64,000 nucleotides of DNA. It comes from Couchioplanes caeruleus. GTDB lineage: Bacteria > Actinomycetota > Actinomycetes > Mycobacteriales > Micromonosporaceae. Shown one piece after another: positions 16,466 through 26,988 of the stretch; the stretch's first letter is position 1; the number at the start of each line of letters is the position of its first letter. Under the pieces are notes generated by a model that made no database searches, was not told the DNA's origin, and saw nothing but the letters and a program-made list of their open reading frames with translations. The DNA is taken from assembly GCF_003751945.1 (NCBI RefSeq), contig NZ_RJKL01000001.1:7830501-7894500 (forward strand), written 5' to 3'. Position numbers and translations under genes: made by a program.

Positions 16466-17536
16466 CTACAGCTCGATGCGGCACGGGCCGGCGGCCGCGT
16501 TGATGCAGGTCTGAATGGGAATGGCGTCGCCGGGCTCGGCGACGGTGAGGGTGCCGTCGCGCAGGTCGCGCACGGCGCCCTCGCGCAGCGGCAGCACGCA
16601 CTTGAAGCAGATGCCCATGCGGCAGCCGGACGGCATCAGCACCCCGGCGGCCTCGCCGGCCACCAGCAGCGGCTCACCGCCGCCGGCCGGGACCGTCTTG
16701 CCGGCGAGCGTGAACGTCAGGTCGCCACCACCGGCGCCGTCGGCCATCACCGTGGGACGGAACCGCTCGGTGCGCAGCCGCGACCGGGCGCCGGACTGCG
16801 CCCAGTGCTCCTCCAGGTCGTCGAGCAGCTCGTTGGGCCCGCACGCCCAGACGTCGCGCTCGAACAGGTCGGGCACCAGCTCGTCGAGGTCGGCCGGCTT
16901 GATCCGGCCGTCGGTCCCGGTGTGCCGCTCCACCAGGCGGATGCGGCCCTGGGCGGCCAGCGCCCGCAGGTCGTCGCCGAACACCACGTCGGCACGGGTA
17001 CGCGCGGAGTGCACCACCACCACGTCGGCCAACTCGTGCCCGCGGCTGCGCAGCATGCCCATGACCGGGGTGATACCGCTACCGGCCGTGACGAACAGCG
17101 TCTTCTCCGGGGCGACGGCCGGCAGCGTGAACTCGCCGGCGGGCACGTCGAGGTGCAGGATCATGCCGGTGCGCGCCCGCCGGACGAGGTGGGTGCTCAC
17201 CGCGCCACCCGGGATCTCGTTGACGGTGACCGTGAACCGGTCGTCGCGCCGGGGCGCGCTGGTGACCGAGTACGAGCGCCAGAGCCGTACGCCGTCGACG
17301 TCCACGCCGAGCCGGACATACTGACCGGGCGTGTACGGACGCCAGCCGCGGCCGGGGCGTAGCGTCAGCGTCACGCTGTGCGCCGTCTCGGCGTGGACGC
17401 CAACGATCTTCGCGCGCAGCACGTCGGGATTGCGCAGCGGGACGACCGCATCGAGGTAGTCGGCCGGGACGAGCGGTGTCGTGATCAGTTCCACGACCCG
17501 CCAGGCCCCGGACCGCAGGGTGCGCGTAAGAGCCAT
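16466..17536 (-). CDS. Ferredoxin reductase partner of the desaturase
   Basis: A 356-residue electron-transfer protein that would pass electrons from NAD(P)H through FAD and a 2Fe-2S cluster to the desaturase. The FAD-binding region has RLWRSYSVTSAP, the nicotinamide-binding part has TAGSGITPVMGML and WACGPNELL, and the C-terminal plant-type ferredoxin domain carries the cluster cysteines in PSGCRMGICFKC and IQTCIN. The order FAD-NAD-ferredoxin matches Rv3230c-type reductases. ATG at 17536 or GTG at 17539 are equally possible. It heads the operon and is read from the region shared with the divergent PucR-type regulator. Confidence 0.88.
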   Translation of the reverse strand: MALTRTLRSGAWRVVELITTPLVPADYLDAVVPLRNPDVLRAKIVGVHAETAHSVTLTLRPGRGWRPYTPGQYVRLGVDVDGVRLWRSYSVTSAPRRDDRFTVTVNEIPGGAVSTHLVRRARTGMILHLDVPAGEFTLPAVAPEKTLFVTAGSGITPVMGMLRSRGHELADVVVVHSARTRADVVFGDDLRALAAQGRIRLVERHTGTDGRIKPADLDELVPDLFERDVWACGPNELLDDLEEHWAQSGARSRLRTERFRPTVMADGAGGGDLTFTLAGKTVPAGGGEPLLVAGEAAGVLMPSGCRMGICFKCVLPLREGAVRDLRDGTLTVAEPGDAIPIQTCINAAAGPCRIEL

Positions 17537-17600
17537 CACCTAAGCCTGCTGTGACCGGGGAACGAATGCATGACCTGACGAAGTGAATCGTGCGGCAGTT

Positions 17601-17622
17601 ATTGTTCGTCCAGCACAACAAT
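17601..17622. promoter_or_regulatory. Inverted repeat in desaturase / PucR divergent region
   Basis: ATTGTT (17601-17606) and AACAAT (17617-17622) flank 10 bases in the gap between the reductase gene and the regulator gene. Position and symmetry suggest a regulator binding site controlling both directions. Confidence 0.4.
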
Positions 17623-17645
17623 GCGCGGTGAAACCCGGAGTGACC

Positions 17646-18848
17646 ATGGATGAGACGCTGCCCGACGTACGCGACTTCCGCCTCGCCGAGGACATCGTCG
17701 TCCCGTTGCGGGAGCGGCTGCCCGAGGTTGCGGTCCAGACGATCGGCGCCATCACCGCGACCGTCCCGGCGTACGCGGAGGCCTTCGCGGGAGAGCTCGG
17801 CGCCAAGATCGAGAAGGCGGTACGGGCGGCCCTCGGCACGTTCCTCAACCTCGTCTCCCGCGGGGCCGGCCCCGACCCCGGCTCGCCCCTGGCCCCGGCG
17901 ATCGAGGCCGCGTACGCCCTGGGCCGCGGCGAGGCCCGCTCCGGCCGCAGCCTCGACGCGCTGCTGGGGGCGTACCGCATCGGCGCCCGCGTCGCCTGGC
18001 GTCAGTTCGCCGCCATCAGCGTCAGCACCGGCCAGCCCGCGCCCACCATCGCCCGCTTCGCCGAGCTGGTGTTCGCCTACATCGACGAGCTGTCCGCGGC
18101 GAGCGTCGCCGGGCACGCCGACGAGCTGGCCTCCTCCGGCCGGGCCCGCCGCCGGCGGCTCGAGCTGCTCGCCCAGGCCCTGGTCGCGGGCGACCCGCCG
18201 GAGGTCGTGATCGCGGCGGCGGAGCGCGCCGAGTGGGCGCCGCCGCAGACCCTGACCGCCGTCCTGGTGCCCGAGCGCGCCGCCCGCTCGATGGCCGACC
18301 TCTTCGACGCCCGTACGCTCCACGTGGCCGAGGGGGGGCCGGAGCTGCCGGAGACCACGGTGCTCCTGATCCCGGACGCGCAGGGTCCGTCCCGCGGCCA
18401 CCTGATCCGCCTGCTCTCCTGCCGCGGCGCCATCGTCGGCCCCGCCCGCCCCTGGCTGCGCGCCCGCGACTCGCTCACCCGGGCGATCCGCGTCTCCCGC
18501 CTCGACGTCCGCGCTCCCGCGGGCGGCGCCGTCGACACGGAGGACCATCTGCTCGCCCTGGTCGTGACGGCGGACCCGCAGGCCCTCGCCGACCTGCGCG
18601 ACCGGGTGCTGGCCCCGCTGTCGTCCGAGCGGGCCGCGACGGCGGCCAAGCTGGTGGAGACCCTGCGGAGCTGGCTGCTCCACCAGGGCCGCCGCGAGGA
18701 CGTCGCGGCGGAGCTGTTCGTCCATCCTCAGACGGTCCGCTACCGCATGTCCCGCCTCCGCGAGCTCTATGGCGACCGCCTCCGCGACCCGCAATGGCTG
18801 CTCATGCTCACCGTGGCCCTGGCCGCCGCCCAGGCGGCCCCGAGCTGA
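17646..18848 (+). CDS. PucR/CdaR-type regulator beside the desaturase operon
   Basis: A 400-residue regulator. The C-terminal helix-turn-helix is clear in AAELFVHPQTVRYRMSRLRELYGDRL at about residues 358 to 384. An N-terminal helical sensor part (VPLRERLPEVAVQTIGAITATVPAYAEAF) has the look of the family fold that precedes a GGDEF-like middle domain. It is divergent from the desaturase operon and likely controls it. A GTG at 17640 is an alternative start. Confidence 0.85.
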   Translation: MDETLPDVRDFRLAEDIVVPLRERLPEVAVQTIGAITATVPAYAEAFAGELGAKIEKAVRAALGTFLNLVSRGAGPDPGSPLAPAIEAAYALGRGEARSGRSLDALLGAYRIGARVAWRQFAAISVSTGQPAPTIARFAELVFAYIDELSAASVAGHADELASSGRARRRRLELLAQALVAGDPPEVVIAAAERAEWAPPQTLTAVLVPERAARSMADLFDARTLHVAEGGPELPETTVLLIPDAQGPSRGHLIRLLSCRGAIVGPARPWLRARDSLTRAIRVSRLDVRAPAGGAVDTEDHLLALVVTADPQALADLRDRVLAPLSSERAATAAKLVETLRSWLLHQGRREDVAAELFVHPQTVRYRMSRLRELYGDRLRDPQWLLMLTVALAAAQAAPS

Positions 18849-18913
18849 AGCCCCGGACGGGACCGTGACCCGGATTTAGCTCACATGCGGTCGGCCGGGA
18901 CGGGAGCGAGGGC

Positions 18914-18932
18914 TAAGGGTAGCCTTACCTTG
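18914..18932. promoter_or_regulatory. IdeR/DmdR-type iron box
   Basis: The sequence TAAGGGTAGCCTTACCTTG has the palindromic core AAGG--AG-CT--CCTT of DtxR/IdeR operators (consensus TTAGGTTAGGCTAACCTAA, about 13 of 19 matches). It lies 28 bases before the siderophore-interacting protein start, so repression by iron-loaded IdeR is expected. Confidence 0.7.
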
Positions 18933-18960
18933 ATCTCGTCGAGCCGGAAGAAGTGTGCCC

Positions 18961-19785
18961 ATGCCGATCAGTCCCATCTCGGCCCGGACCGGTGTCGTGA
19001 CCCGCGTCGAGTGGCTCAGCCCGCACATGGTGCGCCTCGCGGTGGGCGGCCCCGGCCTGCGGGAGATCACCGCGGGTGAATGCAGCGACCACTACGTCAA
19101 GCTCCAGTTCCCGCGGCCGGGCGTGGTCTATCCCGAGCCGTTCGACCTCGGGGTGATCCGCGAGACGATGCCCCGCGAGAGCTGGCCGGTCGTGCGGACG
19201 TACACGATCCGGCGCTGGCTTCCGGAGATTCCCGAGCTGTGGCTGGACTTCGTGGTGCACGGCGACGAGGGCATCGCCGGGCCGTGGGCGGCCGCCGCCC
19301 GGGTCGGCGACCCGGTGCGGTTCCTGGGGCCGGGCGGCGGGTACGCCCCGGACCCGGCCGCCGGCTGGCATCTGCTCGCCGGCGACGAGAGCGCGCTGCC
19401 GGCGATCGCCGCCGCGCTGGAGGCCATGCCCGCGGGGGCGCGGGTGCACGCCTTCGTGGAGGTCGCCGGTCCGGCCGACGAACAGCCTCTGGCCACGGCC
19501 GCCGACGCCGAGATCACCTGGCTGTATCGCGGCGGGCGCCCGATCGGTGAGGCGCTGGTGGCGGCAGTGCGGGGTCTCGCCTGGCCGGCCGGGAGCGTGC
19601 AGGCCTTCGTGCACGGCGAGGCCGGCTTCGTCAGAGACCTGCGACGGCTGCTGCGCGTCGAGAAGCAGATCCCGATGGATCGCCTGTCGATCTCCGGCTA
19701 CTGGCGACACGGCCTGAACGAGGACGGCTGGCAGTCGAGCAAGCGCGAGTGGAACCGGCAGGTGGAGGCGGAACAGGCCGCATAG
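18961..19785 (+). CDS. Siderophore-interacting protein (ferric-siderophore reductase)
   Basis: A 274-residue SIP-family flavoreductase that releases iron from imported siderophores. SPHMVRLAVGGPGL starts the FAD domain and VRTYTIRRW is the FAD-binding RxYT motif at about residue 78. DFVVHGDEGIAGPWAAAARVGD and the NAD(P) region with HLLAGDESALPAIAAALE and GEAGFVRDLRRLL follow. The ending SGYWRHGLNEDGWQ is diagnostic of the family. An iron box lies just upstream. The ATG at 18961 is chosen; the GTG at 18955 is a close alternative. No transport genes are adjacent. Confidence 0.88.
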   Translation: MPISPISARTGVVTRVEWLSPHMVRLAVGGPGLREITAGECSDHYVKLQFPRPGVVYPEPFDLGVIRETMPRESWPVVRTYTIRRWLPEIPELWLDFVVHGDEGIAGPWAAAARVGDPVRFLGPGGGYAPDPAAGWHLLAGDESALPAIAAALEAMPAGARVHAFVEVAGPADEQPLATAADAEITWLYRGGRPIGEALVAAVRGLAWPAGSVQAFVHGEAGFVRDLRRLLRVEKQIPMDRLSISGYWRHGLNEDGWQSSKREWNRQVEAEQAA

Positions 19786-19800
19786 GACCGTCCGTGCGTT

Positions 19801-19848
19801 CTTGCACGATGCGATGTAACTACAAGTCAGGCCTTGCAAGTCCTTGCA
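19801..19848. promoter_or_regulatory. Three CTTGCA motifs upstream of the amylase-pullulanase
   Basis: CTTGCA occurs at 19801-19806, 19833-19838 (as the palindrome CTTGCAAG) and 19843-19848. Repeats of this type are found in promoters of amylase and maltose genes of streptomycetes bound by MalR/Reg1-like LacI repressors. They lie 57 to 104 bases before the gene start, which suggests maltodextrin-responsive control. Confidence 0.5.
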
Positions 19849-19904
19849 CGGGGGTTTCGGCGGGAGTTAGCGTGCGTCGTCCCGCTGGATAGGAAGGCCT
19901 CGAT

Positions 19905-22900
19905 GTGAAGACCTCGCGGGCGAGCATATTGCTGCTCGCCGTGCTCCTCGTGCTCGGCGTGCAGGTTCCCCCGTCCGCCCCGGCGCAGGCCCAGGCCCCG
20001 GCCGCACAAGCGAAGGCCGCCGGCACCGCCGCCAACGAGCAGTTCTACTTCGTCCTACCGGACCGATTCGCCAACGGCGACACCGGCAACGACCGCGGCG
20101 GCCTCCCCGGCGACCGGCTCGCCACCGGGTACGACCCTGAGGACAAGGGCTTCTACCACGGCGGCGATCTCCAGGGCGTCATCGACCGCCTGGACTACAT
20201 CCAGGGGCTCGGCACGACCGCGATCTGGCTGGCGCCGGTCTTCAAGAACCGGCCCGTGCAGGGCAGCGGCGCGGACGTCTCGGCCGGATACCACGGCTAC
20301 TGGATCACCGACTTCACCCAGGTCGACCCGCACTTCGGCAGCAACGCCGACCTGACGCGGCTGGTCGATCTCGCGCACCGTCGCGGCATGAAGATCTATC
20401 TGGACATCATCGTCAACCACACCGCCGACGTCATCAAGTACGCCGAGAACGAGTACGGCTATGTGGACAAGGCCGCGAAGCCGTACCGGGACGCGCAGGG
20501 GCGTACCTTCGAGGACCGCAACTACGCCGACGGCACCCGCGCGTTCCCGGCGGTGAACGCGGCGTCGTTCCCGTACACGCCGGTGATCGCCCCCGAGGAC
20601 CGCGGCGTCAAGGTTCCGGCGTGGCTCAACGATCCGCGGATGTACCACAACCGCGGCGACACCACGTTCGTCGGCGAGAACAGCGAGTACGGCGACTTCT
20701 TCGGCCTCGACGACCTGTGGACGGAGCGCCCCGAGGTGGTCCGCGGCATGACGAAGATCTACGCCGACTGGATCAGGAACACCGGCATCGACGGCTACCG
20801 GCTCGACACCGTCAAACACTCCGGTCTGGACTTCTGGCCGCAGTTCTCGGCGGGTATCGAAGCCGCCGCCCGGCAGGCCGGCAAGCCCGGGTTCTTCATG
20901 TTCGGCGAGGTCTACAGCGCCGACCAGGAGATCGAGTCGACGTACGTGCGCCGCGGCGGCCTGCCCGCCACCCTCGACTTCTCCTTCCAGGCCGCGGCCC
21001 GGACCTTCACCGCCGACGGCGGCTCCGCCGAGGCCCTGGCCGCCCTGTACGCCAAGGACGACCTCTACACCACCGACGACACCACCGCGGACCGGCTGCC
21101 GACCTTCCTCGGCAACCACGACATGGGCCGGATCGGCTCGTTCGTCGCGGCGGGCGGCACCGACCCGGCCACCCACCTGCGCCGCGACGAGCTCGCGCAC
21201 GAGCTGATGTTCCTCACCCGCGGCCAGCCGGTGATCTACTCGGGCGACGAGCAGGGCTTCACCGGCCCGGGCGGGGACAAGGACGCCCGCCAGGACATGT
21301 TCGCCAGCCGGACGCCCGACTACCTCGACGACGACCTGCTCGGCACGGACCGCACGCACGCCCAGGCCAACTACGAGACCTCGCACCCGGTCTACCGGAC
21401 CGTCGCCGCGCTCGGCGCGCTGCGCAAGGCCCACCCGGCCCTGCGCGACGGCATGCAGGTGACCCGGCACGCCGCCGCCGGTCCCGGCGTCTTCGCCGCG
21501 TCCCGCATCGACCGGGCCGAGCGGCGCGAGTACGTGATCGCCGTCAACAACGCCACCACCGCGCAGACGGTCACCGTCGACACGTGGACTCCCGCCGCGT
21601 CGTTCCAGGGCGTCTACGGCGGTGCGGGCGGCGCGGCCACCGGTGCCGACGGCAAGCTCACCCTCACCGTCCCGGCGCTGTCGGCGATCGCGTACCGCGC
21701 CGGCAGGACGGTCGCCGCCCCCACCGCCGCCCCCACCGTGCGGATCACCGCGCCCGAACCCGGGGCGTACGTGCCCACGCGCACGGAGCTGACGGCCGCG
21801 GTCAGCGGCGACCCGCTCGCCACCGTCCGCTTCGAGGCGAAGGTCGGCGACGGCCGCTGGCGGACGCTGGGAACCGCCGACACCGCGCCGTACCGCGTCT
21901 TCCACGACCTGACCGGGCTCGCCGGCGCCACACCGGTCACCTATCGGGCCACGGTCCGCGACAGCAGGGGGCGTACGGCCACCACGACCAGTGGGATCAA
22001 GGTCGGCACCCCCGTCGTCCAGGTCGGTCCGGACCACGCGGTCGTGCACTACCAGCGCCCGGACGGCGACTACGACGACTGGAGGCTGTACGCCTACGGC
22101 GACGTCGACGAGTCCGCCCAGACCCCGTGGCCGCAGGGACAGCCGTTCGCCGGCGTCGACGCGTACGGTCGCTTCGCCTGGGTCAAACTCAAGCCCGGCG
22201 CCCGCAACGTCGGATTCATCGTCGTGGACTCCAACGGCACGAAGGACGTCGCGGTGGACCGCTTCCTCGACCCGGCCGTCAATCCGGAGATCTGGCTGAA
22301 ACAGGGTGATCCGGCGATCGGCACCGAGCCTCCGCCGGTGGCGCAGGACGAGAACACGGCGGTCATCCACTACCGCCGCGCCGACGGCGACTACGGCGGC
22401 TGGGGCCTGCACGTGTGGGACGGCGCCGCGAACCCGACCGAATGGTCGTCGCCGCTGCCGCCCGCCGGGTCCGACTCCTTCGGGGTGACGTTCAAGGTGC
22501 CGCTCGCCGCGGGCGCCACCGGGCTGAACTACATCATCCACAAGGGAGACGTCAAGGACCTGCCCGACGACCAGCGGCTCGACTTCGCCTCGGCCGGGCG
22601 GGAGGTGTGGCTGCTCGCCGGCGTCCCCGATCGGCTGCTCCCTGTGGTCCGCAAGGCCGGGGGCGGGGGAGAGGTGGACCTCACCAAGTCCGCCGCGGTC
22701 TGGCTGGACCGTGCGACCATCGCGTGGAAGACCGGCACCGGCAGCAGCCTGGAACCGGTCGGCGCGGGCACCGACGGCCGCATCTACGACCTGATCTGGG
22801 CGCCCGAGGGCGATCTGGACCCGGCGGAACCCGAGCACAGCCTCCGCCTGAAGGCCCAGCGCAACGGCCTCACCGAGGCGCAACGGCGCAAGTCCCCGCA

Positions 22901-25274
22901 CCTGTGGCAGTACGGGGCCTTCACGCTCCCGCGCGGCGCCGACGTCCGCGAGATCCTCAAAAGCCAGGTCGCGGTCACCGAGCGCGACGCGCACGGCAAG
23001 CTGCTCTCCGCGACCGGCGTGCAGATCGCCGACGTGCTCGACGACGTCTACGCCGCCGCCACGGGCGCCCGGCTCGGCCCGGCCTTCGACGGTGGCCGCC
23101 CCCGGCTCGCCGTCTGGGCGCCGACCGCGCGGTCGGTGCAGCTCGAGCTCTCCGACACCCCGGCCTCGGCCGCCCGGATCGTGCCGATGGCCCGGGACGC
23201 GCGGACCGGCGTCTGGTCGGTCACCGGCGCCCGGGGTTGGAAGGGCAGGTACTACCGCTATCGGGTGACCGCCTGGCAGCCTGCCGCCCGGAAGGTCGTC
23301 ACTGCGAGCGTCACGGACCCGTACTCGCTGGCGCTGTCGGCGAACTCGACGCACAGCCAGATCGCTGACCTCACCGACCCGGCCCTGGCCCCGGCGGGCT
23401 GGAACCGGCTCCGCAAGCCCGCACCCGGAGCGGTCCAGATCACCGAGCTGTCCGTGCGCGACTTCTCCGAGCAGGGCACGTACGCGGCCTTCACCGACCC
23501 CGGTGCCGCCGGGATGAAGCACCTCGGGCGGCTCGCACAGGCGGGCACGACCCACGTACACCTGCTGCCGGTGTTCGACTTCGCCACCATCCCCGAGAAG
23601 CGCGCCGACCAGAAGCAGCCTCCCTGCGACCTCGCCGCGCTGCCGCCGGACTCCGCCGAGCAGCAGAAGTGCATCGCGGCGGTGGCCGGCGCCGACGGCT
23701 ACAACTGGGGGTACGACCCGCTGCACTACACGACGCCGGAGGGCGGGTACGCCACCGATCCCGAGGGCGCGTCGCGGACCAGGGAATTCCGGCAGATGGT
23801 GGCCGCGCTCAACGGCACCGGCCTGCGCGTGGTCATGGACGTGGTCTACAACCACACCTCGGCCGCCGGCACCGATCCGCATTCGGTGCTGGACCAGATC
23901 GTGCCCGGCTACTACCAGCGGCTGCTCGCCGACGGAACGGTCGCGAACTCCACCTGCTGCGCCAACACCGCCCCCGAGCACGCGATGATGGGCAAGCTCG
24001 TCGTCGACTCCGTCGTCACCTGGGCGCAGGCGTACAAGGTGGACGGCTTCCGGTTCGACCTGATGGGCCACCACCCCAAGGCGAACATCCTGGCCGTGCG
24101 GGCCGCCCTCGACCGGCTGACCCTCGCCCGCGACGGCGTGGACGGCAAGAACATCCTCCTGTACGGCGAGGGCTGGGACTTCGGCGAGGTGGCCGGTGAC
24201 GCGCGCTTCGAGCAGGCGACCCAGGCGAACATGGCCGGTACGGGCGTCGGCACCTTCAACGACCGGCTGCGCGACGCCGTTCGCGGCGGCGGCCCGTTCG
24301 ACGAGAACCCGCGGGTGCAGGGCTTCGGCTCCGGCCTGTTCACCGACCCCAACGGCGATCCGGTCAACGGGACGGCCGAGGAGCAGCGGGCCCGCCTGCG
24401 GCACTACCAGGACCTGATCAAGGTGGGGCTGAGCGGCAACCTCGCGACGTACTCGTTCACCGCCGCCGACGGCACGGTGAAGACCGGCGCGCAGATCGAC
24501 TACAACGGCTCTCCGGCGGGGTACACGTCCGTGCCCACCGAAACGGTCACCTATGTGGACGCGCACGACAACGAGATCCTGTACGACGCGCTCGCGTACA
24601 AGCTGCCGCAGGGCACGTCGGCGACCGACCGGGCGCGCATGCAGTCCCTGGCGCTGGCCACCACCGTCCTGGGGCAGGGGACCGGTTTCGCCGCCACCGG
24701 CAGCGAGCGGCTGCGGTCGAAGTCGCTGGACCGCAACTCGTACAACTCGGGGGACTGGTTCAACCGGATCGAATGGGACTGCGCGCGCGGCAACGGCTTC
24801 GGCCGCGGCCTGCCCCCGGCCGCGGACAACGAGGCGAAGTGGCCGTACGCGAAGCCGCTGCTGGCCGACCCGGCGCTGACGCCGGACTGCGCGGCGATCG
24901 GCCTGGCCGACGCCGCCTACCGCGAGCTGCTCACCATCCGCCGCTCGTCACCGGTGTTCGCGCTGCCGGACGCCGCCGGGGTGCAGAAGCGCCTGTCGTT
25001 CCCGCTGTCCGGCGCCGCCGAGACACCCGGAGTCATCACCATGACCCTCGACGGGCGCGGCCTCGACCCGCACTGGACCTCCCTGACGGTGATCTTCAAC
25101 GCGACACCGGCGACCGCCACCCAGACGGTCACCGCGCTGCGCGGGGCGCACGTCGAACTGCATCCGGTGCAGCGGGCCGCGGCCGACCCCGCCCTGCGCA
25201 CCGCATCCTTCGCCGCCGCGACCGGCGCGTTCACCGTCCCGGCGAGATCCGTGGCGGTGTTCGTGCAGCGCTGA
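19905..25274 (+). CDS. pulA: Secreted two-catalytic-domain alpha-amylase/pullulanase (type I pullulanase fusion)
   Basis: A 1789-residue secreted starch-degrading enzyme with two GH13 domains. The signal peptide covers about residues 1 to 40. The first GH13 domain (about 45 to 600) has nucleophile Asp301 ([10 protein letters not shown]), acid Glu335 (FGEVY) and Asp406 (GNHDMG). An Ig-like domain follows, and then two CBM41-like pullulanase carbohydrate modules (about 703 to 805 and 815 to 908, both with VHYxRxDGDY motifs). After an N-terminal pullulanase domain, the second GH13 domain has YNHTSAAG, Asp1385 ([10 protein letters not shown]), Glu1422 (GEGWDFG) and Asp1555 (DAHDNE). The whole resembles the pullulanase-type alpha-1,6-glucosidases of Streptomyces. 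The GTG start follows AGGAAGG. CTTGCA operators precede it. Confidence 0.9.
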   Translation: MKTSRASILLLAVLLVLGVQVPPSAPAQAQAPAAQAKAAGTAANEQFYFVLPDRFANGDTGNDRGGLPGDRLATGYDPEDKGFYHGGDLQGVIDRLDYIQGLGTTAIWLAPVFKNRPVQGSGADVSAGYHGYWITDFTQVDPHFGSNADLTRLVDLAHRRGMKIYLDIIVNHTADVIKYAENEYGYVDKAAKPYRDAQGRTFEDRNYADGTRAFPAVNAASFPYTPVIAPEDRGVKVPAWLNDPRMYHNRGDTTFVGENSEYGDFFGLDDLWTERPEVVRGMTKIYADWIRNTGIDGYRLDTVKHSGLDFWPQFSAGIEAAARQAGKPGFFMFGEVYSADQEIESTYVRRGGLPATLDFSFQAAARTFTADGGSAEALAALYAKDDLYTTDDTTADRLPTFLGNHDMGRIGSFVAAGGTDPATHLRRDELAHELMFLTRGQPVIYSGDEQGFTGPGGDKDARQDMFASRTPDYLDDDLLGTDRTHAQANYETSHPVYRTVAALGALRKAHPALRDGMQVTRHAAAGPGVFAASRIDRAERREYVIAVNNATTAQTVTVDTWTPAASFQGVYGGAGGAATGADGKLTLTVPALSAIAYRAGRTVAAPTAAPTVRITAPEPGAYVPTRTELTAAVSGDPLATVRFEAKVGDGRWRTLGTADTAPYRVFHDLTGLAGATPVTYRATVRDSRGRTATTTSGIKVGTPVVQVGPDHAVVHYQRPDGDYDDWRLYAYGDVDESAQTPWPQGQPFAGVDAYGRFAWVKLKPGARNVGFIVVDSNGTKDVAVDRFLDPAVNPEIWLKQGDPAIGTEPPPVAQDENTAVIHYRRADGDYGGWGLHVWDGAANPTEWSSPLPPAGSDSFGVTFKVPLAAGATGLNYIIHKGDVKDLPDDQRLDFASAGREVWLLAGVPDRLLPVVRKAGGGGEVDLTKSAAVWLDRATIAWKTGTGSSLEPVGAGTDGRIYDLIWAPEGDLDPAEPEHSLRLKAQRNGLTEAQRRKSPHLWQYGAFTLPRGADVREILKSQVAVTERDAHGKLLSATGVQIADVLDDVYAAATGARLGPAFDGGRPRLAVWAPTARSVQLELSDTPASAARIVPMARDARTGVWSVTGARGWKGRYYRYRVTAWQPAARKVVTASVTDPYSLALSANSTHSQIADLTDPALAPAGWNRLRKPAPGAVQITELSVRDFSEQGTYAAFTDPGAAGMKHLGRLAQAGTTHVHLLPVFDFATIPEKRADQKQPPCDLAALPPDSAEQQKCIAAVAGADGYNWGYDPLHYTTPEGGYATDPEGASRTREFRQMVAALNGTGLRVVMDVVYNHTSAAGTDPHSVLDQIVPGYYQRLLADGTVANSTCCANTAPEHAMMGKLVVDSVVTWAQAYKVDGFRFDLMGHHPKANILAVRAALDRLTLARDGVDGKNILLYGEGWDFGEVAGDARFEQATQANMAGTGVGTFNDRLRDAVRGGGPFDENPRVQGFGSGLFTDPNGDPVNGTAEEQRARLRHYQDLIKVGLSGNLATYSFTAADGTVKTGAQIDYNGSPAGYTSVPTETVTYVDAHDNEILYDALAYKLPQGTSATDRARMQSLALATTVLGQGTGFAATGSERLRSKSLDRNSYNSGDWFNRIEWDCARGNGFGRGLPPAADNEAKWPYAKPLLADPALTPDCAAIGLADAAYRELLTIRRSSPVFALPDAAGVQKRLSFPLSGAAETPGVITMTLDGRGLDPHWTSLTVIFNATPATATQTVTALRGAHVELHPVQRAAADPALRTASFAAATGAFTVPARSVAVFVQR

Positions 25275-25276
25275 GC

Positions 25277-26284
25277 TCAGCCGGCGCTCTGCGCCACCAG
25301 TTTCAGGGAGGACACCAGTTCGAGGGTGCGCCGGCGGGCCGCCGCGTCGTAGATCGTGGTCGACAGCATGATCTCGTCGGCGCCGGTCGCCTCGGCGAGG
25401 GCCGCCAGCCGCCCGGCCACGGTCGCCGGCGACCCGTGTGCCTGCTCGGCGCGGTAGGCCCGCAGCCGTTCCTGCACCTCGTCGGGCAGGGTCACCTCCG
25501 CCGCCTCCGCGGGCGGCAGCAGCGGCCGGTCGGCCCGCCCGGCGAACAGGTCTGCCTTGACGAGGTCCAGCGGGCGGCCGAGCAGGTCCGCTTCCGCGTC
25601 GGTGTCCGCGCAGACCGTCTCCACGGCGATCATCACGTACGGCCGTTCCCGCCAGCGCGACGGCCGGAACGCCTGCCGGTAGCGGTCCAGCGCCTCGGCG
25701 GTGTTCTGCGGGCGGATGTGGTGCGCGAACGCGACCGGCAGGCCCAGCTCGCCGGCGAGCGTCGCCCCCGCCGTGCTCGACGACAGCAGCCACGGCTGCA
25801 CGGCGGCACGGTAGCCCGGCAGCAGCGGCGGCCCGGCCTCCCCGGACAGGTAGCCGAGCAGCTCGACGATCCCCGCGCGGTAGCTGTGGTCGGTGGTCGG
25901 TGCTGCACCGCGTTGCAGCGCGGCGACGACCGAGGCGTCGAAAGTGCCGGGGCCGCGGCCGATACCGAGGTCGATCCGCCCGGGGTGCAGCGCGTCCAGC
26001 GTCGCGAACTGCTCGGCGACCGCGCGCGGCGCGTGGTTCGGCAGGAGCACCCCGCCGGAACCGACCCGGAGCCGGGGGGTGGTCGCCGCGGCGTGCGCGA
26101 TCAGCACCGCAGGGGCCACGCTGCCGATCAGCGGGGCGCCGTGGTGCTCGGCGAACCAGGCGCGGCGCAGGCCGAGCTGGTCGGCCGCCCGGACGGTCGC
26201 GGCCGTGGCGGCCAGCGCCTCCGACGCGGTGCGGCCCTGCTCCGCCGGCGCGACCTCCAGGATGGACAGTGGCGGCAGATTCAT
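25277..26284 (-). CDS. LLM-class flavin-dependent oxidoreductase (MsnO8-like)
   Basis: A 335-residue luciferase-like monooxygenase with a TIM-barrel fold using FMN or F420. Typical features are LSILEVAPAEQG at the start, RAWFAEHHGAPLIGSVAPAVL, TTPRLRVGSGGVLLPNHAPRAVAEQFATLDALHPGRIDLGIGRGPG and the DEIMLSTTIYD ending. It matches the MsnO8 group. It is convergent with the pullulanase gene, 2 bases apart, and has no clear operon partner. The substrate is unknown. Confidence 0.85.
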   Translation of the reverse strand: MNLPPLSILEVAPAEQGRTASEALAATAATVRAADQLGLRRAWFAEHHGAPLIGSVAPAVLIAHAAATTPRLRVGSGGVLLPNHAPRAVAEQFATLDALHPGRIDLGIGRGPGTFDASVVAALQRGAAPTTDHSYRAGIVELLGYLSGEAGPPLLPGYRAAVQPWLLSSSTAGATLAGELGLPVAFAHHIRPQNTAEALDRYRQAFRPSRWRERPYVMIAVETVCADTDAEADLLGRPLDLVKADLFAGRADRPLLPPAEAAEVTLPDEVQERLRAYRAEQAHGSPATVAGRLAALAEATGADEIMLSTTIYDAAARRRTLELVSSLKLVAQSAG

Positions 26285-26384
26285 GCCGGAACTCTAGCCC
26301 AGCGCGGCGGCCGCGATCCCGGCCGACAGCGGCACGGCCGAGAATGTGATCGAATCCTCGCAACGCTCGCGTGAGGAGATGGAG

Positions 26385-26978
26385 ATGCAAAGATCGGCCC
26401 CGGCTCTCGGCGCGGCGGCCCTTGCCCTGGCGGGGCTCCTGGCCGCTCCCGCCTCCCCGGCGTCCGCGTCCGGGCCGACCGGGCAGGGGTGCGGGCAGCT
26501 GCGGATCGACGACTCGCTGCCGATGCCGTCCGCGGGCCATCACGCGCGGCGCAGCGTCGTCGTGGACGGCAACTGCCAGGTCACCTACGGGCGCGTCGAG
26601 ATCGCCAAGGTGGCCGGGATCATGGCCGAGCCGCGGGCCTACCGCACCTTCTCCGACATGTACGACTGTTGCAACATCCTGATGACCTCACTGACCACGA
26701 AGACCGACGCGGCGTCCTCCACATACGACACGCACGTCAACCGGGAGCCGTGGAACGCCGGGTGGACCGTGCAGGACGTCGCCCGGACCGCCGGCGCCAC
26801 GGTCGGCACTCGTGCGGAGTTCGGCTATCGCGGCATCTTCGACCCGACCGGCCGCTGGTATCACAACACCCACGAGACGTTCGTCACGGTCGCGGCGGAC
26901 GGCACGGCGACCTGCCGCCAGAGCGTGGTGCTGCGCCACGCCTTCATCGGCTGGCACTGGGAACACGGCTGCTCCTGA
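26385..26978 (+). CDS. Secreted protein of unknown function
   Basis: A 197-residue secreted protein with a short signal peptide (MQRSAPALGAAALALAGLL, cleavage near ASA at about 30). The mature domain has six Cys residues (CGQL, NCQVTY, DCCNIL, TCRQS, HGCS), which should form disulfides in the cell exterior. Several Trp and His residues sit near the end (GWHWEHGCS). No known family is recognised. The ATG at 26385 follows GAGGAG at good spacing. It converges with the flavocytochrome gene 11 bases away. Confidence 0.65.
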   Translation: MQRSAPALGAAALALAGLLAAPASPASASGPTGQGCGQLRIDDSLPMPSAGHHARRSVVVDGNCQVTYGRVEIAKVAGIMAEPRAYRTFSDMYDCCNILMTSLTTKTDAASSTYDTHVNREPWNAGWTVQDVARTAGATVGTRAEFGYRGIFDPTGRWYHNTHETFVTVAADGTATCRQSVVLRHAFIGWHWEHGCS

Positions 26979-26988
26979 CGCTTCGACC

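Noticed and set aside
20055..24566. A 1503-codon open frame antisense to the amylase-pullulanase gene
   Set aside because: High-GC codon bias makes long shadow frames; the sense frame carries all catalytic motifs while the antisense product has only Arg/Gly/Val-rich low-complexity sequence.
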